Positions 53,446 through 64,000 of a stretch of DNA of 64,000 nucleotides are shown here, piece after piece (positions within the stretch are counted from its first letter, which is position 1; each line of letters opens with the position of its first letter). Made by a program: the position numbers and the translations under genes. The notes beneath the pieces were generated by a model. That model did no database searches, was not told the origin of the DNA, and saw nothing but the letters and a program-made list of their open reading frames with translations. Location of the stretch: assembly GCA_904066235.2 (NCBI GenBank), contig CAJFCV020000006.1:6386001-6450000 (forward strand), written 5' to 3'. This DNA comes from Bursaphelenchus xylophilus (lineage: Eukaryota > Nematoda > Chromadorea > Rhabditida > Aphelenchoididae).

Positions 53446-55368
53446 TTTGTGTAGTTTCTGGAGTCTGAAAGAGTTCATTTTTAAACGAAAAAAACGCTAC
53501 GATGACCTTAGCTAGACATGAAGTCAGTGTATGCAAGCACGGCACATTTAAACACGCTCGAAGCCCCCGATTGTCCATTTGGAGCATAACTTATGGAGAA
53601 AACATTAATCCCCCCGTATGTTCGAGTATTATGTCATGTCAATTCAGGATGCCCGGAGGCATTTAAATCATTGGCGAACTACTCGAAACGAGTAACGATA
53701 ACCCCGGCCTGACCGGGCCCGGATTACGGCCATAAAGCGGCGAACAAAAAAAAAAATTTTATTATTTTTTATAAGTGTTGTAAATAAGATTGCGTAATGT
53801 TTTTATGGCATTACACAATGGAGGACTGTCACCCTGTCATTGGTCGATGACAGTTTTAGGCTGACCAAGAAGGGGCAGAAGTAAAGGCTACTGAATCGGG
53901 AGAAACAGCCGGAACTACCTAAAATGGGCTTCGAATGTCCATTCCAAACATCAAAAGCCCGGGGGCAATGTGTAAATACGGTCACTTCTAACGCAATTAA
54001 GTGGCCTTAATATCCCGTGGAGAACCCCGACCACCAAAACGGCGGAAGCGGTCGATTTTTAGGGTGGGGTGAGGGCGGATCAAACTGGGGCATTAATTAA
54101 ACCGGCCAACTTGACGTTTGAAGTGACATTTCCGCCATTTAGTGAACTCGAAGGGGCGGAACTGAAAGCGGGAGGTCCATAACCGGGAACAGCTCCTTCT
54201 CGGCCCTCAGGCTAAACAAACCGACTTCAAAAAAGGTCTAAACAAATTCGTGGACTCAGATCTATTTACCCCCAATGAGTCCGCGCGTTTTTTTGGAAGG
54301 TCATTTTAGACAAATGCCTCAGGCCAAACGGGAATCTAGAGGTCGGGAAAACTTCATGAAAAAGGAGATTCTTTTATGTATATGAGAATACATTATTATA
54401 AGATACAAATAAGTTTACTTTCTTATTTATTTTGGTTGGTCTCGATAAGAATGAGGTCTTCGCGGAAGGAGACATTATAATATACATATTTGATGGGATT
54501 ACACTCTCTGAAGACATTAAAAATGAATGCGGCAGAACGCAACATGTAAGACCCCGGACCGGGCATCTGGCACTTCATTTCCAAAACATGAAACCAGGTG
54601 TCAAGTTCGCATTCGCAAAGCGTTTCGATGTAAGGAAGTTAGTCATGACGGGGACCGTTGGGCTTGCAGGAGAAATGACCTAGGAAAGACGATACAAATT
54701 TGAACACTTAATTTTTGTGTGCGATGTAAAAGTTTATTCGTCATCATAAAGAAAGGCGGAAAGAAAATCCGGAACTAAACAAAAACAGGACCTCATCAAC
54801 CGACCGTAACCGTGTGGGAGACAATGAGATCTAGAAGAGTCAAATGGCCGTAAAGATCGAAGCCGATCATCCAATTCGACGCCATAAAGCCCCCCTTCCC
54901 TTTTTTACCGCACTTCCAATTCTTTCCACTTGGCCTTGGCGCACTTTTGAGCCCGCCCTCTCTTAAAGCGACAGATTGGCTTCGTCAAAGAAATGCACGA
55001 TGCCTTCCTTCACGTCGACGATCTAATCGGGAGAAATTGGGTGAAAAGAAAATATTTTAATGGGCTCGATCTGAGAAATAATTAAAAAACGAGATCTCTG
55101 CGAACAAGAGTCCCTACTTTTTGAAAGTTGTATTACTCCGAGAGAAGTTAAGTTGGGAGAGGCGAGGATTGAATGTCTGAATTTGCATACTAAAGAGTTT
55201 TTTGTTTCCCCGCAACCCGGATATTGGATACGGATTTGAAATGAGGATGCCGCCGTTTTTACTCATTCAATTATATTCACATCAGGAAAACTTATGTTTC
55301 TTCTCTCAAGTAAAAATAAACATGAATTAAACTGTGTCAGAAAAAATGTAAGAATTTATGAAATGTCA
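53446..55368. other. Intergenic region, no gene recognised
   Basis: Mixed GC-richer stretches (53680-54200) and AT-rich sequence. An open frame at 54432-54683 on the plus strand (MVGLDKNEVFAEGDIIIYIF start) has no splice context or family resemblance I can name. Confidence 0.3.
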
Positions 55369-56016
55369 TCAATCAAAGATAAATTCTCTGCGTTTCCAAA
55401 TCTGACATTCCAAATGCGACCCTTTTCCTACTGTAATTTGCGCGAAATGATTCAAAAATGAGTTTAGAAATTGGGCGCGATCGAAATCAGATCCATCAAG
55501 TCGATTGTTTATTTGAAATGCGTAAAGTTTTGACTTTTCGGGAATGTCCGAGAGCCCTGTCCTCTTTCTCTTCACCTTTCGGCATCTGGAAAACACTTGA
55601 GCGAGCGATGAGAGAGAGACTTCTCCATAATAATTAAAACCCGCAAAAACTTTGAAATCCGACACTGAGAGTCAGGAAAAGTAAAGTAAGGGAATTGCAT
55701 TGTAAGACTAGCCGAGCAGTAATTAACCCTCAGGCTCAAAAAAATGGAGCTTTAAAAAATTTAAAAGCAGGACAGGCGTAATGTAAACTGGTTGCGCATT
55801 ACTTACCAAATTAGGTGATTCACAGTCTATAAAATTTACATAAACATATGGCCACACACAAAAGCAAACAGTTTTAACTCTTGAAGAAGAGACATTTATC
55901 CCCCGAACATCTGCTTTAGTGACCATGTTGTTTTGTAGGAAATCCGAGCTCCGATCCCAATTATAAGGTCCCTTTTCTCGTCGGATCACTGACCGAAACA
56001 GACGATTGTCTTTCAA
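55369..56016 (-). CDS. Possible exons of an unknown gene
   Basis: Two adjacent minus-strand open stretches are linked by a plausible donor (TTTG|GTAAGT near 55802) and acceptor (GACTCTCAG near 55665). The upstream one reads GPYNWDRSSDFLQNN then VKTVCFCVWPYVYVNFIDC. The phase-0 joining gives CRISKFLRVLIIMEKSL and an early stop; the longer downstream frame (AGFNYYGEVSLSSLAQVFSR) is in a different phase. No start exon or family was recognised, so this may be non-coding. Confidence 0.2.
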
Positions 56017-57959
56017 CTTAAACCCATAATTATCCGGTTAAAGTCATGTTTATTTAGTCGAAAAATTACTCAGCCGAAGAATCGCAAAAAAACAGTGGAA
56101 AAGTGGACATTTGCTGATTTGCAGAAGTTGTCATCATCACCTAAAAACTGTAAAAATCCAACTGAACCACTGGACGCTCCTCTTCTTTTCCGAGGGAAGA
56201 AAAGGAAACTTTTTTCTGAACTTTCGGTTGATTTCTCTAGTCGGCCGTGCTTATTTCGCAACCGGAAAATGCCTTTTTTTTACCATTGTCGACCTGCTCT
56301 ATCCACCTGTACTAGTAATTTTCCCGAACGCTGGGGGAAGTTCAGACCAAAACTTCGTTAGAAGAGAAGATGGACACTAATGTGGTAAAAACGGCTTATG
56401 GCATCATGTAGAGCAGGTCAAGTCGAGAAAAAAAATTTCCGACTTCGCTCTCCAAGGGTACCACCCCTTCATGCCTATTTTGGTGATTTATTCGGTTGAT
56501 CTTCCTAGAAATTTGAAAATGAAAAGTTGTGTTCCGCGGGTGACACGAAAAAAATCTAAAAATTACTAATTTACAGTACTTTGTAGAAAAGTACAGTCAG
56601 CGAGGTGCTGGGCTAGTCATTTGGACCAGTTAGCTATCAGCCGTGATGCTTGGCTTGCGATTTTCTGTTGAAAAAAACGAATTTTTGCGGCTTTCGTTCA
56701 TAACCGTCCTCGGGTCATCTACATTCCAAAAAAAATCGATGTCTTCTCGGTTTGCCAATGTTTAGACAGAAGTTCTTAGCATTTATTATTTTTCTGATAT
56801 GTCGAATTGCAGTGCAAAAATAGGCTGACAGAGTCGATTTTGCAAAACGGCTGTCGCAGTGATGGAAACGGTAGAAAGGGATAAATTATCAAATCTGAAA
56901 AACGCTATCTCTACCGGCCTCTGAGAGCCGAGATAATAGACCGACAAGTTTGACCAATCCTCCGAATAGTTCTTCCTTCCGACAGCAGAAGGAAAGCAAA
57001 CCAATTAAACTGGCTGATGTTTGAATGACATATGTTGAAATTGTTAATAAAACACATTTTTCTGAAGTTTGCAAGTTTATTGACACTTCTTTTTCAAAAT
57101 CACTGTCAACCCTTTTTTGCACTAAAATTCGGCAAGAATAAAAGCCGAGAACTTCTGTGAATGCACATGTACGTATTTGCTAACAATAGTAAATCTCTGT
57201 TCGGCTGACTCCCAATTATTTTTTTCAATTACTTTTTGGCAAATATAAAATTCGTTTTTGGATTCTTCTCGGTCGATTATCTAAAAAAAATCCTTTTTTG
57301 GTCGAAACCCCCTAAAACAAATGAGACAGTTTTTTTAATTATTTGTCATGTGGCGACATCAATAGTATTTAATTTTATCAGTCTGTCGAGAAAATCATAT
57401 CTTTGCGACGGCTAGCTGCGGCTGATAATTTGGTGCGCGACTGCACCCTTTTTTCAGCGAGGCGAGACATTTTGCTACGACGACCCACCGTTATTTTCCC
57501 GACGGACTGATAAAATTTTTTACGCATTACCCGAAGAACCTGAGGCCCGAAAAAGCGCCACCCGAAAGGGCGGGCTCAACAAAGCAGTCGTTGTCCATTA
57601 TTTGAAGCATTGTATGCAGGTAGTATGTGTATCAGAATGTTTTATCTTCTCCAATACATATTGACAAATCAATCAAAGAAAAAGATTATGGATTCTCACA
57701 CTTCTGCTACTACATAAATACGGAATTATGTATGCAAACAAGCTGATTCCGGTCTCTCCTTGAGTAAATCCTCGAGATCGCGTCGACCTCATTCCACCGA
57801 CCCAGAATCCCCTTCTTTTGTGCCGGGGTTTCGGGGAAAGTGAGTGAAAGTAAAAGCAATTACTATAAAAAAGGGACTTGAACTTTAATATTTCCGATCT
57901 TCTGTTTCCTTCGGTTATTTCCCCTTCAGTTATGTTACAGTATATCTTTTTGTTTCAGG
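56017..57959. other. Intergenic region upstream of the glycosyltransferase, with a short inverted-repeat element
   Basis: No gene recognised. A small inverted pair TCGACCTGCTCTA / TAGAGCAGGTCAAGTCGA lies at about 56288-56417. A compact element is listed separately at 57371-57516. Confidence 0.35.
57371..57516. mobile_element. ~146-bp inverted-repeat element (TTTTATCAGTC ends)
   Basis: The left end TTTTATCAGTCTGTCGAGAA and the complement of the right end TTTTATCAGTCCGTCGGGAA match over about 25 bp. Both are preceded by AA. It is a typical miniature inverted-repeat element with no coding capacity. Confidence 0.65.
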
Positions 57960-59215
57960 ATGTTCAAGTCCAATTACATCCGTCATTTGCTTGGGATCAC
58001 TCTCTTATCTCTGGTGATGAGGAAAATCTTTCTGGGACACGAAGCCATGGTTACTGTGACAGAATGTAAAAATCAGATATCAACGGAGGCCATGGTAAGT
58101 GCTTCTATGTATTGTATTTACAATGAATTTTAAGGTTAATAATACAATATTTGCATCGAAAGTAATGTCCCTATCTGAAGCAGAGCCGACTCTTGTCTTA
58201 ATTCTAAATCAGCATGCTCTCAATATGACATTGAACTGGCTCTGCAATACAGTGGACATGCCCTCAGTCCATAAAAGGGCTTTAATAGTAACATTGGACG
58301 AGGAAAGTGACAATAAATTGGCCCAATTGTGGCCAGATGTAAAGCGCTTACTGTGGCCAGTGGCCTGTCTTTCAGAGCCCTTCAATTATGGCGATGGGAA
58401 ATATCAATTATTCTACCTATTCAGGTCAAATCTGGCCGGGGCCTTTCTCCATTTCGGAAAATCCTTTTGGATGATACAACAAGTGAGTAAAAATGGCAAC
58501 TTAGTGTATTTTAGGATACTTTTTGGCGTCAAAGTCTGTTAGAATTGCCCTCTGATTTCACTAACTCATCTTACGACATCATCTTTGATCGAGCCGCCGA
58601 AACTAAAGGGTCTTTAATTGCCGGAGGCTATTATTTAGCCAATCCAACACCTGGAACGAGAAAGTTTTTCAAAAAATTGTCGACTGATTTGGAATGGTGG
58701 TATGTCCCCGATAACACGTACATGACGTCACTGTGTTCGATGGAAAACCTGGCCAAATGTGGCCAATTGCCTTTCAGGTATCCTTGAGGTTAGTTCACTT
58801 TATACTTTAGTACCGTAACCAATTGGATCTGGCTTCACGAACCCTCCAGATTCAAAGGAATCGAGGTCCCCTGGTTGGTTCAGTTTGATGGGGACACTAA
58901 ATTGGGAGGGAAATTGGCCAAGATGAGGTCTCTCGGATTTTATTTCTTGAAGGAAGATGGGATTACCTGTAACCCTTACTCAGTAATTGTAAGTCTACAT
59001 CTTTATTCTGTATGGTTTAGAGAGCTCAGCGTCGAGTAATCAAATGGTCTGGAGTGAGTGGATCGCTGGATGCAAACGGTCTCAGGTCTTATTCCCACTG
59101 GCAATTCGGCTTGTATCAGGCCATCATCGATGTCTTCTACCAATTCAGCTGGACTGAAAAACTTCTTCATCATGTTATCTTCCCTTATGCACACTACTTT
59201 ATGATTACTTTGTAA
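57960..59215 (+). CDS. Type II membrane nucleotide-sugar transferase of a nematode-expanded family (Nucleotid_trans-like)
   Basis: Golgi-type glycosyltransferase candidate. ATG 57960 follows TTTCAGG and starts MFKSNYIRHLLGITLLSLVM, a signal anchor. The lumenal part: LNWLCNTVDMPSVHKRALIV (TLDEES follows), FNYGDGKYQLFYLFRSNLAG, the family landmark HFGKSFWMIQQDTFWRQSLL (spanning an intron; it replaces the D-x-D strand), DIIFDRAAETKGSLIAGGYY, NPTPGTRKFFKKLSTDLEWW, a conserved D-N-T-Y and CSMENLAKCGQLPFR. The end, FSWTEKLLHHVIFPYAHYFM, is hydrophobic. Acceptor sugar and linkage are unknown. The assignment rests on the overall pattern (retained G-G-Y-Y-L-A-N-P-T-P and W-D/x-Q-D motifs). Introns are short. 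An AATAAA lies at about 59410. Confidence 0.7.
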
Positions 59216-60247
59216 TTATTTACGGGTCTTAGTTATTTAATTACTAAATATTTTATGAAGGCTTTCCCTCCGAAATTGTACTGGAACAAGTGTTCGTCCG
59301 ATTGTGAGTCGGCGAAAGTCTACTTTTTCTCTGGAAATGTCGTGGGTTGTTACTCGAGTTTAATTGGGGGGTCTCCCCTTGCCCTCAATTTATGATTAGT
59401 TATGGCAAATAAATTATTTTCTCTGGGAATGAATCCGCGGCCCGGAAATTCATCGGGCACACAATAAACCCTCGGAAGATGTAAATTGTCGCGGAACAGC
59501 CGCGGAACAATACAAGGGAACTTGGCCCTTCTTTCGGCCATCCCTTCCCAGGATCCGATACAAATTTTATTTATTCAGACAAGATTTGCTCGTCTCTTCT
59601 TCTCGTCTTGGTTGTCGTGTAATTAAAAGTCTTTTGATATCTGATTGTATTCTTCTTTTATTATTTATATTATCCATAAGAGTGTAAAGGCGGTGTCCTC
59701 CAGTTTTATTCGTATCTAGTTTCATTTCCCATTTCTTATGCAGTATTCTAAGAGGGGAGGCGCTTTCTACTGAGTGAGGACGCAATAAAAAGAATTCTTT
59801 AAAATTTTTGCTATTCAAATTAATCTCCATCTTCTCCATGAATAGTGGATGTGGTGGAGCGGGAATATTAAGATTACTTTTTCTTCATTTGTTTATAGTT
59901 CGAGAATCCGACGACGTTTTGCGACATTTAATTGTTACGGATTACTGTAATCCACCTGGCTTTAAGATGTCTTTACCCATGTCGCGCGATAATCTTTCTG
60001 TTTCCACGTTCCCTTTCCCAGCATCTTCTGCTTGGGACCCTTGTACATGTTTTATACAACGAGTCTCATATAATTCTCTCGTTTTCTGCACCGTATTTCC
60101 CTTATCCCCGCCCAATTATTTGCCTCAGGCGTTTTTCAGGCATTTCTTTTCGAGTTCTGCCCTCAGGGTGAAGTGGTCCGTGCCCACGGAATTTTTGCCA
60201 GGGGGCCTAAATTTGGTGGGGCGGGAATCAGGGGCATCAATGGCCGG
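59216..60247. other. Intergenic region, no gene recognised
   Basis: AT-rich with a GC-richer portion near 59350-59540. Open frames here (for example 59808-60251) lack protein-like composition. It includes the promoter region of the following Ly6-like gene. Confidence 0.4.
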
Positions 60248-61132
60248 ATGATAAGGCGTCTGATCCCTTTCTTCTTGGCCATATTCCAACCGAGCGGGTC
60301 CATATTACGGAATGAGATACGACAATGGGCGGAGGATGTGTTCTTGGAGTAAGTCTTATCTACTTGTCCGAGTGGAAGCAAAGGGTCCCGGATTAAAGCT
60401 TGTTGCTCGGTTTCAGTTGCATTTTTTGCATGGATTACGATGACTACAAGCAGATGAGTATCTTCGGGTGTAACCTCAGACAGCCTCCCACCTGCAAGGG
60501 CAACGTTTGTTACATGCGTAAGACAATTAATTGGTTGCAACTTCCCACAATTTATTTCTTTTTATTCTGGCTCAATTCTGAGAATTTTTATCTTGTTACT
60601 CTGCAGAAATGACGTCATCTTTATTCAGGTCAACATAAGCAAGGAAATTATTTTTTGTACACATCCGGGTGTCTGAATCTAACGAAGCATCAATTCGAGA
60701 ACATCCACTTAATGATTGACTCTCCCGAAATCCAGCCAGATCGTGAATCCAAGAGTGCTACCCAACTGTGTGAAGTAAGATAACTTCGACTTTTACAGTA
60801 CCCTTTGCAGAATACTGATAAATCATTCCGGATTCCAGGTGACAGCTTCGATTAACACCTGCCTGTGTACAAACAAACTGCTATGTAACAACGTATCGTC
60901 AGTGGAGCCCTTCACGGAATACACGATTCCCATCTTCACCGAGGTCAACTTCGACGAGGTTGCCCATTTTCGCTACTTTCTTCCAGACGATCCGATTCTG
61001 GAGTCGCTTCAGAAGGCGGGTCCGCGCGATGAATATTTCCTGATCAAGAGTGTAAATCATGTCTCGGGAACTCGCGTAAAATACGCCTCGGGATTTGTGT
61101 CCCTTCTTCTCTTCGGGGTCTTGGTATTTTAG
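60248..61132 (+). CDS. Ly6/uPAR-type three-finger GPI-anchored surface protein
   Basis: Exons 60248-60348, 60417-60517, 60629-60774 and 60839-61132 give 213 aa in frame. Signal peptide MIRRLIPFFLAIFQPSGS. The cysteine pattern after it is Ly6-like: CIFCMDYDDYKQMSIFGC, then PPTCKGNVCYMRQHKQGNYF, LYTSGCLNL, ATQLCE and finally INTCLCTNKLLCNN, whose C-x-C...L-C-N-N end is the diagnostic Ly6/uPAR terminus. A long stretch follows (FTEYTIPIFTEVNFDEVAHF to SLQKAGPRDEYF). The C-terminus, FVSLLLFGVLVF, is a hydrophobic GPI-attachment signal. The ligand is unknown; in C. elegans related proteins modulate receptors in neurons, but nothing here fixes a role. Confidence 0.7.
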
Positions 61133-61399
61133 TGATAATATTACTGCAACAAATACTTCTACTATTTATCATTAAAGATTGTGTTGTGGAAGTCGTGGAA
61201 AGAGTGTTCGAACTATATACCCTTCTCTTGGAATTTGTCTTCAAAAACAGTCATCACTTTCGTTTTGGAAGTTTACGCAATTTACGTAAAAGACTCGAGC
61301 GGCCCTTTCCCCGTCTCCTCTGCAAAAAAAAACTCGAATGAATTCTATACAGCCTCGAGCATTCAATAAATTCTACGTTTTACTGTCAATTACCGGTTA

Positions 61400-62550
61400 T
61401 TAGAGAATATTTAAATCTTTGAGTTCTTCCAGTGATGGATATGATGCCTGAGGGCCTGGTCGGCTGACTGAGATAGCGGCGATGTGGACGGCTTTTTTGG
61501 CTGCTTCAACGATGCCCAGCTCGGGTCTGTTGGTCAACAAATAGGCCAGGGATCCGCAGAAACAATCACCCGCGCCCTGATTGATAGTACCACTTAATCA
61601 CCCAACACTTACCGTTGTATCCACGGCATTTACTTTAGGGGCGTCCACTTTGTTTAGTTCGATCTCTCCGTCTTCTTTCTTTTCAGCAATCAAAGCACCC
61701 TGAGGGCCTAAAGTGACAATGGCGATGGAAGGCCCCAATTCTTTGACAATGAAAATGGCAGCTTGTTTGAACTCATCAAGTGTCTTCAGGGTAAGCTGAG
61801 TGATGAATTCGGCTTCGTTTTCATTGACACAGATAATATCAGTCAATGGGAGAATGGATCGGTCCAGATCGGAGAGACCGGGAGCTGGGTTCAGGAAAGT
61901 TTTCACTGAAAAAAAAACGTTTAGGACAACTTCTATCTTTAATACAAGTTTTTGAGCAGTATAATATTTTACCTCCGTGTTTTTTGGCGACCTTGAATGC
62001 TTCGACATTCGCTTCTTGAGGGATTTCATTTTGAGCGATGATCATAAAGGCCTTCTTTATATGCTCTTCGATTTCCCATGCTCGATCCTTCCTCATTTCC
62101 ATATTGGCCCCCAAAGTAACCACAATACAATTCTCTCCGGTATCATTGACGGTCACAGCTCCAGTTCCTGTAGCAATTCCTTCGGATTTAGTGAAGAGAT
62201 CTGTCCGAACTCCAACTTTCTTCAGTCCCTCGATGTTGGCTTCGCCGAAGATGTCATCGCCCACCTGTTAAAAGAGATGACCAACCTAAAACCACTCACA
62301 TTCCCCACCATGGCCACCTTTCCGCCCAGTTTGGCAATAATAAAAGCTTGATTGGCCCCCTTTCCTCCATTAAAAAGTTCAAATTTCTTTCCTCTGATCG
62401 CTTCACCCGGCTTTGGGTATCTTTCGACGAAACTGAAATAATATTCACTTTATTTATAACCACATAATGTAATTTCAAAAAGGATCGAACAACTCACCTG
62501 ACCAGATCCTGGACGACACTCCCGAAGACGATTATCTCCTTATCTGACAT
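61400..62550 (-). CDS. rbks: Ribokinase (RBKS)
   Basis: PfkB-family sugar kinase phosphorylating ribose at O5. ATG 62550 gives MSDKEIIVFGSVVQDLV, then ERYPKPGEAIRGKKFELFNG with GGKGANQAFIIAKLGGKVAM (PfkB signature 1, sugar binding), VGDDIFGEANIEGLKKVGVR, LNPAPGLSDLD, VNENEAEFI (the N-x-x-E motif, phosphate/Mg binding) and VDTTGAGDCFCGSLAYLL (signature 2, split by an intron exactly before GAGD; the Asp is the catalytic base). The end has SRPGPQASYPSLEEL, the monovalent-cation loop region. All catalytic residues are present. Exon junctions are standard GT-AG with 40-60-nt introns. Length about 310 aa, normal for the family. Confidence 0.95.
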
Positions 62551-64000
62551 CCTGAATCAATATCCTTTAACCCTAAAAAATTTAAATTAAACTTAAAGAA
62601 TGTAATAAAACTTTATCACAGGCAACCCGATCTTATTTTAGCGATGGGAAAAGGTCTTTTGATGGGAAGATGGGGTTCTTATCGACGAATGATCCGCCTT
62701 TCTTTTATTTTACTATATTTGGACCTCCATCCATCAAATTCAGTCACCCAGATTTTTGTATTTCAACCGTTTTGTAGGACACAGCATGTGGATGTGCAAA
62801 AAATATAGCAACACACCAGGGTCACCCATGGACAGGTCACCCTGAGGATAGGTCACACTTGCACAACCTTGAGCACTTAATTGCAACTTTACACTACTAT
62901 TTAAGGAGAGTGTAAAGATAAAAAAAACGTCATGACTTTAGAAATGGGCATCTTCCATTACCTACAAGCCCATTTTTTATGAAAAACTTTAACAAAATTA
63001 GTACTTTCTTTACTTCACTACTTAAGAAAAAAGTTAAGATCACAAAAAATGAACAAAAAAGAAATCTGCATCACCTACCTATAAAAAAAATATCAGCTGA
63101 AAAAATGCAAAAAGGTAACAACTTTACTATATATCTTTAAAGAAACGTCAAAGAAAGTCTGAGGCTATGACTTCCGACGGAGGTGGCGCAAAGAATTCGT
63201 TTTTGGAATATGTATTTCTAACCGAAATTAACTTTTGTTTATGAAATAACAAGATTTTAAAGTGCAAACCGAGGTCGCTACCACCTCTTCAAGTAGGGCC
63301 CTTTTACCCCGAAAACCAGTATTTTTCGGTTGAAAATGATCGAAAATGTCGAGGGGATGGGGGGTTCAGTCAGAGGGGTTCGATCTTGGGGGGTTCAGTC
63401 TCCTAACGAATTTTTACATATTCTGAATCAGAAAAGTTTTGCGAATTTTTTGATGTATGTCTTGACCTGTAACTCCATACCCCATAGCTATGGCCATAGA
63501 AGTACTTTCCTTGTGAGACAGAAACGGCCTGGGGACAAAACTGGTCGGGGACAAAGAAAATAAAAAAAAGTGGGGACAAAACCGGTCTGGGGATAGAACG
63601 GCCTAAAAAAAGTGGGGGACAAAAACCCCCGGGGGTAAAAATTGGGGTGGGGACAAGACCGTCCATTACGCGGGCGGGCTCAACCCTTTTCCGCTGGGTG
63701 ACCTATTCTCGGGGTCACCCTTTATGACAAGTAAATAAAAGTTCCAAATTTTTTAACTTGCTTTCTAATTGTAAGTATGTAAAAGAATTTACAGAAAAAA
63801 GAAAAGGAATAAATACCCTCGAAAAACTGGAGGGAAAACGTGGCCGCTCTTTTTTCCCTTATGTTCTCACTAACGGAACAAAATTTTTCCCATTTTGTCG
63901 TGGGGAACTCAACGCTCCCCTTCTCTCCGCGGAAACCACCGATTTTCCTAAAATTTAGATTTTTCTGAATCTCGAACTCGAGAATGTTTGCTGGATTCGC
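62551..64000. repeat. Repeat-rich terminal region, no gene recognised
   Basis: GGTCACCCTGAGGATAGGTCAC (62838-62859) faces the complement of GGTGACCTATTCTCGGGGTCACCC (63697-63720), suggesting a composite element of about 880 bp. Inside are a solo Tc5-type end (63410-63513) and GGGGACAAAAC arrays (63514-63665). 63722-64000 has no recognisable feature. Confidence 0.5.
63410..63513. repeat. Solo right end of the tRNA-bearing Tc5-type family
   Basis: ACATATTCTGAATCAGAAAA to AGAAGTACTTTCCTTG closely matches the right arm of copy 2 and is followed by TGA, the expected target trinucleotide. The left arm and tRNA-like core are missing, and a 12-bp insertion (around AGCTATGGCCAT) is present. Confidence 0.7.

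Noticed and set aside
59808..60251. 147-codon plus-strand frame
   Set aside because: Cys/Phe-rich random-looking translation ending where the Ly6-like gene begins; no domain.
1..64000. CRISPR arrays, operators, riboswitches or other bacterial features
   Set aside because: The sequence is a eukaryotic nuclear genome with spliced genes; no regularly spaced identical repeats of that type were seen.

Overview
The window is nuclear DNA of a nematode. Many introns are only 35-60 nt, genes are densely packed on both strands, several start codons follow directly on a 3' splice-acceptor signal (as for trans-spliced mRNAs), and the proteins are metazoan, several with clear C. elegans counterparts. I joined exons by hand using GT/AG (twice GC/AG) signals. 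For seven multi-exon models (SNRNP40, Mff, PSMD10, HDDC2, TADA1, UBXN7 and the GLD-2-like gene) I added up the exon lengths and each gave an intact frame.

Layout: a 3'-truncated VWA8 ATPase gene and mitochondrial fission factor (minus, 1-4058); U5 snRNP WD40 protein SNRNP40 (plus); an aspartate aminotransferase with a mitochondrial-type presequence (minus); an unknown 206-aa gene whose 3.2-kb intron is packed with transposons (8.1-12.0 kb); an Otx-type K50 homeobox gene; a secreted EGF/DOMON-like protein; HDDC2 nucleotidase; gankyrin (PSMD10); Integrator subunit 2 (plus); heparan sulfate 2-O-sulfotransferase; UBXN7 (plus). A tightly spaced minus-strand run at 27.3-36.0 kb holds Y14/RBM8A, RME-6/GAPVD1, TADA1 and a GLD-2-like nucleotidyltransferase, and looks like an operon. 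Then come Staufen (plus), a twin-domain adenylate kinase, a separate gene holding the N-terminal docking domain of AK5, a small secreted protein, a coiled-coil/Cys4 protein with an in-frame TAG, and a secreted Trp/Cys-containing protein. A 4.5-kb gene-poor stretch precedes a nematode nucleotide-sugar transferase (plus), a Ly6-like GPI protein (plus) and ribokinase (minus). The last 1.4 kb is repeats.

The most unusual content is the repeat population. Non-autonomous inverted-repeat elements sit inside introns that would otherwise be tiny: in SNRNP40, RME-6 and adenylate kinase the intron minus the element is about 37-66 nt. One family (termini CAAGGAAAGTACTT, 3-bp TNA target duplications, as in Tc4/Tc5-type transposons) carries a tRNA-Ser-like sequence with RNA polymerase III A and B boxes at its centre. 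A second TNA family has related termini (CAGGGGAAGTACT). There is a 1.5-kb foldback element with TA ends and a hAT-like element (8-bp duplications) interrupted by an inverted copy of itself. No transposase gene was recognised, so all would depend on enzymes encoded elsewhere.

Functionally the genes are mostly unrelated housekeeping and developmental genes. The operon-like run groups exon-junction, endocytic, SAGA and RNA-tailing proteins, as nematode operons often do. Homology calls rest on recognising conserved motifs by eye; no database search was possible.
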